A stretch of DNA of 5,813 bases, taken from positions 1 to 5,813 of the forward strand of contig CAJUJZ010000137.1 of NCBI GenBank assembly GCA_910586745.1, read 5' to 3'. This stretch comes from an uncultured Mucispirillum sp. Its GTDB lineage: Bacteria > Chrysiogenota > Deferribacteres > Deferribacterales > Mucispirillaceae. Under the pieces are notes generated by a model. That model saw only the letters and a program-made list of their open reading frames with translations. It had not been told where the DNA came from and ran no database searches. The position numbers and the translations under genes were made by a program. Of this stretch, positions 1-5,678 are shown in pieces. Position 1 is the stretch's first letter; every line of letters begins with the position of its first letter.

Positions 1-545
1 GTGATATTTATTTTATTTTTGAAAAAGGTAAAACATTTGAAGATAACAGACGCACTTTATATATTAATCCATCACTTGCATTTGGAACAGGGGCTCATCC
101 TACAACAAAAATTGCAGCCAGACTTTTAAGTAAAGTGTGCAGCGGTAAAAATATTCTTGATGTTGGAACAGGCAGTGGAATATTAGCAATTGCAGCATCT
201 ATGAATAAAGCATTACATATTGATGCTTTTGATATTGACCCAATGTCATTAGATAATTGTCTTGAAAATATTAAAAATAATGACTGCTTAAATATTGATG
301 CATGGACTGGAGATATTGCAGATATAAAAAACAAAACTTATGACATAGTATGTGCAAATATTATTTCAAGTGTTTTACTCGCTGTAAAAGATAATGTAAA
401 CAGATTATCTTCAGAGTATGTTATTTATTCTGGTATTTTAGACAGCGAATTTGACAGTGTAAAAGATGAATTGTGTCTTGGTTATCAAATAGATGAGCGT
501 ATAACTATTAAGGAATGGACTGGTGTGAGGCTTAAAAAATGTTAG
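1..545 (+). CDS. prmA: Ribosomal protein L11 methyltransferase PrmA, C-terminal part (5' end outside window)
   Basis: This is a SAM-dependent methyltransferase that methylates ribosomal protein L11 (lysine side chains and N-terminus in E. coli) in the cytoplasm. The frame is open from base 3 to a TAG at 543-545, giving 180 residues. PrmA is usually about 290-310 residues, so the N-terminal L11-recognition domain and linker lie outside the window. Counting from base 3, the PrmA signature NPSLAFGTGAHPTT is at residues 22-35, the SAM-binding glycine loop LDVGTGSGIL at 52-61, the acidic DIDP that follows the second strand at 77-80, and the catalytic-domain CANI (NIL-like) motif at 117-120. The GTG at 135 is not the start, because the family signature lies upstream of it in the same frame. 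The gene overlaps the next one by 7 nt. The family call is secure; methylation of L11 itself is inferred from the family. Confidence 0.93.
   Translation, partial: DIYFIFEKGKTFEDNRRTLYINPSLAFGTGAHPTTKIAARLLSKVCSGKNILDVGTGSGILAIAASMNKALHIDAFDIDPMSLDNCLENIKNNDCLNIDAWTGDIADIKNKTYDIVCANIISSVLLAVKDNVNRLSSEYVIYSGILDSEFDSVKDELCLGYQIDERITIKEWTGVRLKKC
525..530 (+). promoter_or_regulatory. Ribosome binding site for the phosphatase gene, inside the prmA 3' end
   Basis: GTGAGG lies 8 nt before the ATG at 539, inside the last codons of prmA. It supports ATG 539 as the start and suggests that translation of the phosphatase is coupled to that of prmA. Confidence 0.5.
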
Positions 546-1315
546 CTGTTATTGGTGATGTTCATGGCAGCATAAAAACATTAAAGAAACTCTACTATAC
601 TCTGCTTGATAAATATTTAATTCACCGCATAGTTTTTCTTGGAGATATTGTAGACAGGGGACTTTATTCTAAAGAAGTGGTAGAGTTTTTAATGGACAGG
701 CAGGGTGAATGTTTAATGACATTCCTTCGTGGCAACCATGAAGATATGCTTATTAATTCAGTAGCGAATGAAGGAAGATATCCAGATTTTATTTGGCATG
801 AAAGAGTAGGGTTAAGTACTGTTGCTTCTTTTATGGGTATAACTATGAAAGAAGCTGCAAAAAAAACACAGTGGGAAATAACTCCATATTTTCTGCCATA
901 TATAGAATTTTTTAATGGATTTAAAGAATACTATATCGAGCATACTAAAAAACATAAGTTTCTTTTATCTCATGCAGGTCCTGCATTTTTTGATATACCG
1001 CCTAATAAGCAGTATGAAAAATGCAGTGAAGATGAAATAATAAGGCATTATCCTTATCTATGGCATACAAAAACAAAAACTTATAAATCAATGTATTTTG
1101 ATTATATTCTTATAAATGGTCATGAAGCAATAGTTAATAAAAATTCTACTATTGAAGAATTAAATAATGTTTATCCATTAATTTATAAAGACAGTGCAGA
1201 TGAAGTTATAAGTATTAATATAGATACTGGCTGCTGTTATGGCGGCAAATTAACTGCTATGATTATAGATGAAAATGGAAACTATACTTTTGAGTTAATT
1301 AAATGCGACGATTAA
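539..1315 (+). CDS. PPP-family metallophosphoesterase (PrpA-like serine/threonine phosphatase or related)
   Basis: This 258-residue cytoplasmic protein has the calcineurin-like two-metal phosphatase core. The metal and phosphate motifs appear in the canonical order: GDVHG at residues 6-10, GDIVDRG at 35-41, GNHE at 65-68, SHAGP at 144-148, a GHE at 194-196 where relatives usually have GHT, and the late block DTGCCYGGKL at 229-238. Bacterial members include the protein phosphatases PrpA/PrpB and the Ap4A hydrolase ApaH. GNHE and VDRG favour the protein-phosphatase side, since ApaH has GNHD. The insert between GNHE and SHAGP (about 75 residues, including a Trp-rich and Tyr/Phe-rich stretch) probably shapes the substrate pocket. 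No signal peptide or membrane segment is visible. The gene overlaps prmA by 7 nt and rsmE by 13 nt, so it belongs to the translation-modification operon. Phosphatase activity is well supported; the substrate is unknown. Confidence 0.88.
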   Translation: MLAVIGDVHGSIKTLKKLYYTLLDKYLIHRIVFLGDIVDRGLYSKEVVEFLMDRQGECLMTFLRGNHEDMLINSVANEGRYPDFIWHERVGLSTVASFMGITMKEAAKKTQWEITPYFLPYIEFFNGFKEYYIEHTKKHKFLLSHAGPAFFDIPPNKQYEKCSEDEIIRHYPYLWHTKTKTYKSMYFDYILINGHEAIVNKNSTIEELNNVYPLIYKDSADEVISINIDTGCCYGGKLTAMIIDENGNYTFELIKCDD

Positions 1316-1992
1316 GACGAGTTTATTTTGATGGTGAAATATCACCTGTTATAGAGCTTGACGAAAATCAGTCAAGAAAATTAAAAACTGTTCTGCGTGC
1401 AGAGCAGGGCTATATTGTAGAAGTATTAACAAAGGAATATTTAGCTGAAGGGGAAATATATATTGCTGGCAAGCGTGGCGTGCAGGTTTATATATTAAAC
1501 TGCCGCCCAATTATAAAGCCTGATTATAAGTTTACTGTATATCAGTGTGTGGCGAAACGAGAATATATGGATTTTATTATAGAAAAATATTCAGAACTTG
1601 GCGTAACTGATATTATACCTGTCATTTCAAACAGAAGTTTAGATTCTTTAAAATCATCAGCATATGAAAGATATGTGCAGATAGCAAAGGAAGCTGCCAT
1701 GCAGTGCGAAAGGGAAGTTGTAGCTGAAATTCACCATGCTCAGAAATTAGAAAGAATAAAACCAGCAACAGATGAAAATATATTATTTCATGAAAGGCAA
1801 GGTGTAAAATCTATGCCTGCAATAAATTCCAAAAATATTTCTATGATAATTGGACCAGAGGGCGGTTTTACTGATAAAGAATATAATTATCTGATAAATG
1901 TTGGTTTTAAAGCATATACACCAATAGATACTATATTAAAAGCAGAAACTGCTGCTGTGCTTTTTGCAGGAATAATTAGGCTTTCTATATAA
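1303..1992 (+). CDS. rsmE: 16S rRNA (uracil-1498-N3)-methyltransferase RsmE
   Basis: RsmE is a SPOUT-class (knotted) SAM methyltransferase that adds the N3-methyl group to U1498 of 16S rRNA on the assembled 30S subunit. The 229-residue length is normal or slightly short. The N-terminal PUA-like RNA-binding region (about 1-70) holds the family pattern ending VLRAEQG at 30-36. The SPOUT domain follows, with QCVAKREYMDFIIEKYSELGV at about 81-101, KEAAMQCER at 129-137, the SAM-knot signature IIGPEGGFTDKE at 182-193 and the C-terminal knot ILKAETAAV at 211-219. Many relatives have LRTETA or LRAETA, so Lys213 is a conservative change. Many also have QCGR where this one has QCER. The ATG at 1303 directly follows an in-frame TAA at 1300-1302, so no longer start exists. 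The Shine-Dalgarno is weak (GAG at 1292-1294), and the 13-nt overlap with the phosphatase gene suggests coupled translation. Confidence 0.93.
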   Translation: MRRLRRVYFDGEISPVIELDENQSRKLKTVLRAEQGYIVEVLTKEYLAEGEIYIAGKRGVQVYILNCRPIIKPDYKFTVYQCVAKREYMDFIIEKYSELGVTDIIPVISNRSLDSLKSSAYERYVQIAKEAAMQCEREVVAEIHHAQKLERIKPATDENILFHERQGVKSMPAINSKNISMIIGPEGGFTDKEYNYLINVGFKAYTPIDTILKAETAAVLFAGIIRLSI

Positions 1993-2453
1993 TGGTTAAC
2001 CACTTAAAATATATGCAGCTTGCATATGCAGAAGCCCAGAAAGCATTAAATATTATGGAAGTTCCTGTTGGTGCAGTTATTGTTAAAGATGATAATGTAA
2101 TAGGGGCAGGATATAATAAAAAGGAAACTAATAAAAACCCTTTAAGCCATGCAGAAATAGAAGCAATATATGACTCATGTAAAAATACTGGCGACTGGCG
2201 ATTAAATGGTGCAGTTATGTATGTTACTGCAGAGCCATGTATTATGTGTTCTGGAGCAATTTTACATGCAAGAATAGATAAAGTATATTTTGGAGTAAAT
2301 GAGCCAAAATTTGGCGGCGTTTCGTCAGTTGCTCATATTTTTGATATAAAAGAATTAAATCACAAAGTAGAATACTCATCTGGTATAATGAGTGAAGAAA
2401 TAAGCCAAATGATGAAAGAATTTTTTATTAAATTAAGAAATTCTAAGGGTTAG
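1992..2453 (+). CDS. tadA: tRNA(adenine-34) deaminase TadA
   Basis: TadA is a zinc-dependent deaminase that converts wobble adenosine-34 of tRNA-Arg(ACG) to inosine, so that one tRNA reads CGU, CGC and CGA. The 153 residues match the usual length. The zinc ligands are His53 in HAEIEAI (53-59) and Cys83 and Cys86 in EPCIMC (81-86); Glu55 is the proton shuttle. Other family marks are VPVGAVIV at 24-31, the conserved Asn42 after GAGY, and SGAILHARI at 87-95 followed by YFG. The start overlaps the rsmE stop as TAATG (1 nt), a classic termination-reinitiation junction, and MVNHLKYM fits the family N-terminus. The C-terminal helix is complete, ending at TAG 2451-2453. The general cytidine/guanine deaminases are the alternative, but this motif set and the translation-operon context favour TadA. 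No terminator is visible after the gene. Confidence 0.95.
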   Translation: MVNHLKYMQLAYAEAQKALNIMEVPVGAVIVKDDNVIGAGYNKKETNKNPLSHAEIEAIYDSCKNTGDWRLNGAVMYVTAEPCIMCSGAILHARIDKVYFGVNEPKFGGVSSVAHIFDIKELNHKVEYSSGIMSEEISQMMKEFFIKLRNSKG

Positions 2454-2800
2454 GATTTTTCAGTAGTTTTATAATTTTTTCATTATTTTTTTCAACTGCT
2501 ATATCTAAAGATGTTTCGTTATCATTATTTTGTATATCTATTTTAGCACCGCCTTTTATCAGAGAAAGAATAATACCTGTATTATCAGATTTATGCATTA
2601 ATATATGCAGCACTGTATCTACATTTATATCTTGAACTGTTATCAGTATCATTTACAGGAAGTTTTACAAGAACTAAAAGATTAATATTTGGAAGTGATA
2701 ATAAAGCATTTATTATTTCATTATTTTTGCTGCTTATGGCAAGAAATATTAAAAGAATAGCAACTCTGTAATATTCTATCTTGTAATGATATATAATAGC
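2443..2800 (-). pseudogene. Remnant of an ankyrin-repeat protein gene (frameshifted 3' part)
   Basis: Two ankyrin-like stretches lie in different - strand frames. The downstream one (ATG at 2652, stop TAG 2443-2445, 69 residues) holds one full 33-residue ankyrin repeat at residues 12-44 (DTVLHIL, then ILSLIKGGAKIDIQNND) and a truncated last repeat at 45-66 (NETSLDIAV, NNEKIIKLLKN). The upstream one (about 2800 to 2650) reads AILLIFLAISSKNNEIINAL and LLSLPNINL, again ankyrin-like, but runs off frame before the next repeat. The two are offset by one base, consistent with a small indel. The linker between them is also longer than an ankyrin loop. The ATG at 2652 directly follows a TAA in its own frame and has no recognisable Shine-Dalgarno, so I read this as a decayed gene, not a 69-residue protein. 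It overlaps the tadA 3' end by 11 nt, tail to tail. Expression of the short frame cannot be excluded. Confidence 0.6.
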
Positions 2801-2971
2801 CTATGAAATGATTTTATTAATTAATTTTTTAATTCCATATATATTCTGAGTAATGAAAACAGATTACAGTCTGTTATCTCTTAAAAATAAGGAATTGTCT
2901 TTAGTATATGGTATGTTATTGAGCAGGTTATATTCTATGTAGCATTGATTACATATATCAGCATAAGAAAA
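2801..2971 (-). other. Possible further 5' decay of the ankyrin-like gene; otherwise no gene seen
   Basis: This stretch has no intact gene on either strand. The - strand frame that carries the upstream ankyrin-like segment stays readable across it, except for TAG at 2801-2803 and TAA at 2864-2866. Between the stops it reads FITQNIYGIKKLINKII, which resembles an ankyrin helix pair. Before the TAA it reads NQCYIEYNLLNNIPYTKDNS, which is plausible protein but matches no family I know. The frame is closed upstream by a TAA at 2975-2977, inside the terminator stem, and has no ATG start, so the 5' part of any original gene is missing. A 6-bp inverted repeat (AACAGA/TCTGTT, 2858-2875) is also present, without a convincing T-tract. 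This is weak evidence, offered as an extension of the neighbouring remnant. Confidence 0.3.
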
Positions 2972-3000
2972 CCCTTATAATACATAAAGCATTATAAGGG
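2965..3000 (-). terminator. Rho-independent terminator of the acn-icd-gltA operon
   Basis: A perfect 10-bp inverted repeat, CCCTTATAAT (2972-2981) and ATTATAAGGG (2991-3000), is separated by a 9-nt loop. On the - strand the stem is followed at once by TTTTCTT (2971-2965), giving the hairpin and U-tract of an intrinsic terminator. It starts 15 nt after the gltA stop codon. On the + strand the hairpin is followed by AATAATAAAG, so it should not stop transcripts coming from tadA. Confidence 0.85.
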
Positions 3001-3014
3001 AATAATAAAGAGTT

Positions 3015-4394
3015 TTAACGATTTTGTATTTCTATATATGGTTTTTCTGGTGCTATACTGCTATACCCTGGACGAATAATTCTTTTGCCTGCAAAAGTTA
3101 TTTCTTCATTTCTATGGGCACACCAGCCAACAATCCTTGCCATTGCAAAAAGTGGAGTAAATATTTCTTTTGGTATACCTATCATATCATAAACAAAACC
3201 AGAGTAAAAATCTATATTACTGGATACCTGTTTTGTTGTTCCTTTTTTAAAGTTACTGAATGCTTCAATTGAGCGTGCCTCAATTAATTCTAAAAAGACC
3301 ATTTCTTCTGTTCTGCCTTTTTCTTTTGCTAAATCTCTTGCTAATTCTTTTAAAAGAACTGCTCTTGGGTCAGAAATAGTATATACTGCATGACCTATAC
3401 CATATATAAGCCCAGTTTTATTATACACTTCTTTATTCAGCATTTTATATAAATAAGCATCTATTTCGTCCTGGTCATCCCATTTTTTTATGTTTTCTTT
3501 TAAGTGGTCAAGCATATCTGCCACCATTAAGTTAGCACCACCATGAAGTGGTCCTTTTAATGAGCCTATACCTGCAGCAATAGATGAATATGTATCTGTC
3601 ATAGTTGAGCTTGTAACACGAACAGTAAATGTTGAGTTGTTACCACCGCCATGGTCTGCCTGTAATAATAAAAGTAAATCAAGAGTACGGGCATCAAGCT
3701 CTGTATATTCTTCACCTTTAATCATAAATAAAAGATTTTCAGCAATAGACAAATCTTCTCTAGGGTGTCTTATGTGCATAGTTCTGCCATTATAAGCATG
3801 ACGGAGAACATGGTATGCGTAAGATATAATTGTAGGAAATTTTGATAAAAGATAAAGTGACTGTCTCATTAAGTTTCCTTGAGATACATCATTTGGGTTT
3901 TTATCATATATATACATTTCAAGAACAGTTCTTGCAAGTATATTCATTATATCAGAGCCTTCTAAATCAATTAAATGCAGTCTTGTTTTTTTCTCTAATG
4001 GCATTTCCTGAGCTATTAAACATTTAAATTCATCCAGCTGCTGTTTATTTGGAAGTTTGCCTGATAATAAAAGGTATGATACTTCTTCAAATCCTAGTCT
4101 TTTCTCTACTAAAAGAGCATGAACCATATCATTAACATCAATACCTCTATAAAACAACTTACCAGGAATAGGAGTAAGACCAGCTTCTGTTTTCTCATAA
4201 CCTACAACATTACCAATTCTTGTAAGACCTACTAATACACCTGTGCCGTCTTCATTTCTAAGTCCTCTTTTAACATTATATTTTTTAAAAAGACTTAAAT
4301 CCATTGCAGATGCTTCACGCATAGCGTCAGATAAATCATAAATTAAATGTTCTTTAACGGCAGCACAATCTTCAGAAAAACTATCATAACTCAT
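3015..4394 (-). CDS. gltA: Citrate synthase (Si-type)
   Basis: Citrate synthase condenses acetyl-CoA with oxaloacetate to form citrate, the entry step of the TCA cycle, in the cytoplasm. The 459-residue protein has the catalytic triad of the family: His284 in GPLHGGAN (281-288), His335 in GIGHAVY (332-338) followed by DPRA at 342-345, and Asp395 in NIDFYSG (393-399). Other marks are LFYRGIDV at 80-87, the block DHGGGNNSTFTVR at 247-259, and FAMARIVGW at 416-424 followed by AHRNEE. The HGGGNNSTF version and an N-terminal extension of about 50 residues before GLTRIGNVVGY resemble the citrate synthases of anaerobes such as Clostridia more than the E. coli hexameric enzyme. 2-Methylcitrate synthase is the main alternative, but the icd and acn neighbours make citrate synthase the better call. 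The gene is last in its operon, 12 nt after icd, and is followed by a terminator. Confidence 0.95.
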   Translation of the reverse strand: MSYDSFSEDCAAVKEHLIYDLSDAMREASAMDLSLFKKYNVKRGLRNEDGTGVLVGLTRIGNVVGYEKTEAGLTPIPGKLFYRGIDVNDMVHALLVEKRLGFEEVSYLLLSGKLPNKQQLDEFKCLIAQEMPLEKKTRLHLIDLEGSDIMNILARTVLEMYIYDKNPNDVSQGNLMRQSLYLLSKFPTIISYAYHVLRHAYNGRTMHIRHPREDLSIAENLLFMIKGEEYTELDARTLDLLLLLQADHGGGNNSTFTVRVTSSTMTDTYSSIAAGIGSLKGPLHGGANLMVADMLDHLKENIKKWDDQDEIDAYLYKMLNKEVYNKTGLIYGIGHAVYTISDPRAVLLKELARDLAKEKGRTEEMVFLELIEARSIEAFSNFKKGTTKQVSSNIDFYSGFVYDMIGIPKEIFTPLFAMARIVGWCAHRNEEITFAGKRIIRPGYSSIAPEKPYIEIQNR

Positions 4395-4402
4395 TATTTA
4401 CT

Positions 4403-4408
4403 TCACCT
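4403..4408 (-). promoter_or_regulatory. Ribosome binding site of gltA, overlapping the icd stop codon
   Basis: AGGTGA on the - strand lies 8 nt before the gltA ATG (4392-4394). It shares bases with the icd TAG stop (4407-4409), so ribosomes terminating on icd cover the gltA site. This fixes the gltA start and suggests coupled translation. Confidence 0.75.
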
Positions 4409-5669
4409 ATTTAATTAATTTTATAATGTTGTCAGCAAAATCTGTTGTAGAAAGACTTTTACCGTTATCCATAAATCTTGCTAAATCATGGGTAGCGTAT
4501 CCTTTTTCAAAAGATTCTACAAGAGCATTTTTTATTTTATCACTTACTTCTTTCCATGAAATATATTCAAAAAGCATAGCGAAAGAAAGCAGCATAGAGC
4601 ATGGGTTAACTATATTTTTTCCAGCAATATCTGGTGCTGTTCCATGAGTTGCTTCAAATATTGCATGACCTGTATTATAATTAATATTTGCACCAGGGGC
4701 AATACCAATACCGCCAACCATAGCTGCAAGCTGGTCAGAAATATAATCACCGTTTAAGTTAAGTGTTGCAATTACAGAATAATCTTCTGGTTTTAATAAT
4801 GTATTTTGAAGAAATGCATCTGCAATATTATCTTTTATAATTATTTTACCACTTTCTACTGCATTTTTATATGCAGCTTCTGCTGCTTCCGCACCTTTGT
4901 CTTTTTTTATGCTGTTATACTGGTTCATAGTAAAAGTAACATCTGCAAATTCAGTTTCAGCTACTTCATAACCCCATTTTTTAAAGCCGCCTTCTGTAAA
5001 TTTCATAATGTTTCCTTTATGAACTAATGTTACAGATGGTTTTTTATTACTGGCAGCATACTGCACAGCAGCTCTAACAAGCCTTGATGAGCCTTCTTTT
5101 GATACAGGTTTTACTCCGAAAGATGATGTTGCTGGAAAACGGACTTTTTTTACACTCATTTCATCATGTAAAAATTTATAAAACTTATCAGCTTCTTTAG
5201 TGCCAGCTTCCCATTCAATACCTGCATATATATCTTCTGTATTTTCTCTAAAAACTACCATATTAACTTTATTAGGCTCTTTTAATGGGGAAGAAACACC
5301 TTTAAACCATTCTACTGGTCTAAGGCATACAAATAAATCAAGCTCCTGCCTTAATGCAACATTTAAAGATCTAATACCACCTCCAATAGGTGTTGTTAAT
5401 GGTCCTTTAATACCAATTAAATATTCTTTAAAAGTATTCATTGTTTCTTCAGGCAGCCACTCTCCAGTGTTATTATAAGCTTTTTCACCTCCTAAAACTT
5501 CAAGCCAGTCTATTTTTTTTGTACCTTTATAAACAGTGTCTACTATATGGTCTACTATCTTTTTACATACATTTGTTATTTCTGCACCAACTCCATCACC
5601 TTCAATAAAGGGCAGGGTTAATGTGTCTGGAACTATTAATTTATTATTTTCTTTAACAATTTTTGCCAT
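4407..5669 (-). CDS. icd: Isocitrate dehydrogenase, E. coli-type homodimer fold, predicted NAD-dependent
   Basis: The enzyme oxidatively decarboxylates isocitrate to 2-oxoglutarate in the cytoplasm. The 420-residue protein aligns by eye along the E. coli enzyme (416 residues). Isocitrate-binding residues are Ser101, Asn103 and Arg107 in RSLNVALRQELDL (100-112), Arg117, and Arg141 in FRENTEDIYAG. The catalytic Tyr148 and Lys218 (in HKGNIMKFTEG) are present, as are the metal-binding Asp308 and Asp312 in NLNGDYISD. Ser101 matches the Ser113 phosphorylated by AceK in E. coli; no kinase gene is in the window. The cofactor loop reads HGTAPDIAG (342-350): Asp347-Ile348 replace the Lys344-Tyr345 that bind the NADP 2'-phosphate in E. 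coli, and His394 replaces Tyr391, while Arg398 (E. coli Arg395) is kept. Asp-Ile is the NAD pattern of this superfamily. The gene lies 9 nt after acn. Isopropylmalate dehydrogenase is excluded by the length and the SLN motif. Confidence 0.95.
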   Translation of the reverse strand: MAKIVKENNKLIVPDTLTLPFIEGDGVGAEITNVCKKIVDHIVDTVYKGTKKIDWLEVLGGEKAYNNTGEWLPEETMNTFKEYLIGIKGPLTTPIGGGIRSLNVALRQELDLFVCLRPVEWFKGVSSPLKEPNKVNMVVFRENTEDIYAGIEWEAGTKEADKFYKFLHDEMSVKKVRFPATSSFGVKPVSKEGSSRLVRAAVQYAASNKKPSVTLVHKGNIMKFTEGGFKKWGYEVAETEFADVTFTMNQYNSIKKDKGAEAAEAAYKNAVESGKIIIKDNIADAFLQNTLLKPEDYSVIATLNLNGDYISDQLAAMVGGIGIAPGANINYNTGHAIFEATHGTAPDIAGKNIVNPCSMLLSFAMLFEYISWKEVSDKIKNALVESFEKGYATHDLARFMDNGKSLSTTDFADNIIKLIK

Positions 5670-5672
5670 AAA

Positions 5673-5677
5673 TCACC
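5673..5677 (-). promoter_or_regulatory. Ribosome binding site of icd, closely spaced
   Basis: GGTGA on the - strand lies only 3 nt before the icd ATG (5667-5669), within the 9-nt gap after the acn stop (5679-5681). The spacing is shorter than usual. With so small a gap, reinitiation by ribosomes finishing acn is likely. Confidence 0.5.
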
Positions 5678-5678
5678 A

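Noticed and set aside
135..137. GTG at 135 as the start of a short methyltransferase gene
   Set aside because: The same frame is open to the window edge and carries the PrmA signature (FGTGAHPTT) upstream, so the gene simply begins outside the window.
95..334. 79-codon open frame on the - strand opposite prmA
   Set aside because: It lies fully antisense to the PrmA catalytic domain, whose SAM-binding motifs are intact; no motif or context supports it.
2698..2716. Perfect 8-bp inverted repeat (ATAATAAA, loop GCA, TTTATTAT) as a terminator after tadA
   Set aside because: The stem is all A/T and lies inside the ankyrin-like coding remnant. The stretch after it is broken by C and A, so it is probably a by-product of the base composition.
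2811..2835. AT-rich TTAATTAATT runs as a promoter
   Set aside because: No intact gene starts nearby on either strand, and similar runs occur at the icd-gltA junction; nothing distinguishes it from background.
2858..2875. Inverted repeat AACAGA/TCTGTT as a terminator or operator
   Set aside because: It has only 6 bp and a poor T-tract on either strand, with no gene whose end or promoter it would serve. Such repeats are expected by chance in AT-rich DNA.
4806..5027. Open frames on the + strand inside gltA and icd (for example at 3024-3272, 3842-4027, 4426-4647, 4806-5027, 5200-5478)
   Set aside because: They are antisense to strongly conserved enzyme genes, have no family motifs and show Cys/Phe/Ser-rich composition typical of complementary-strand shadows.
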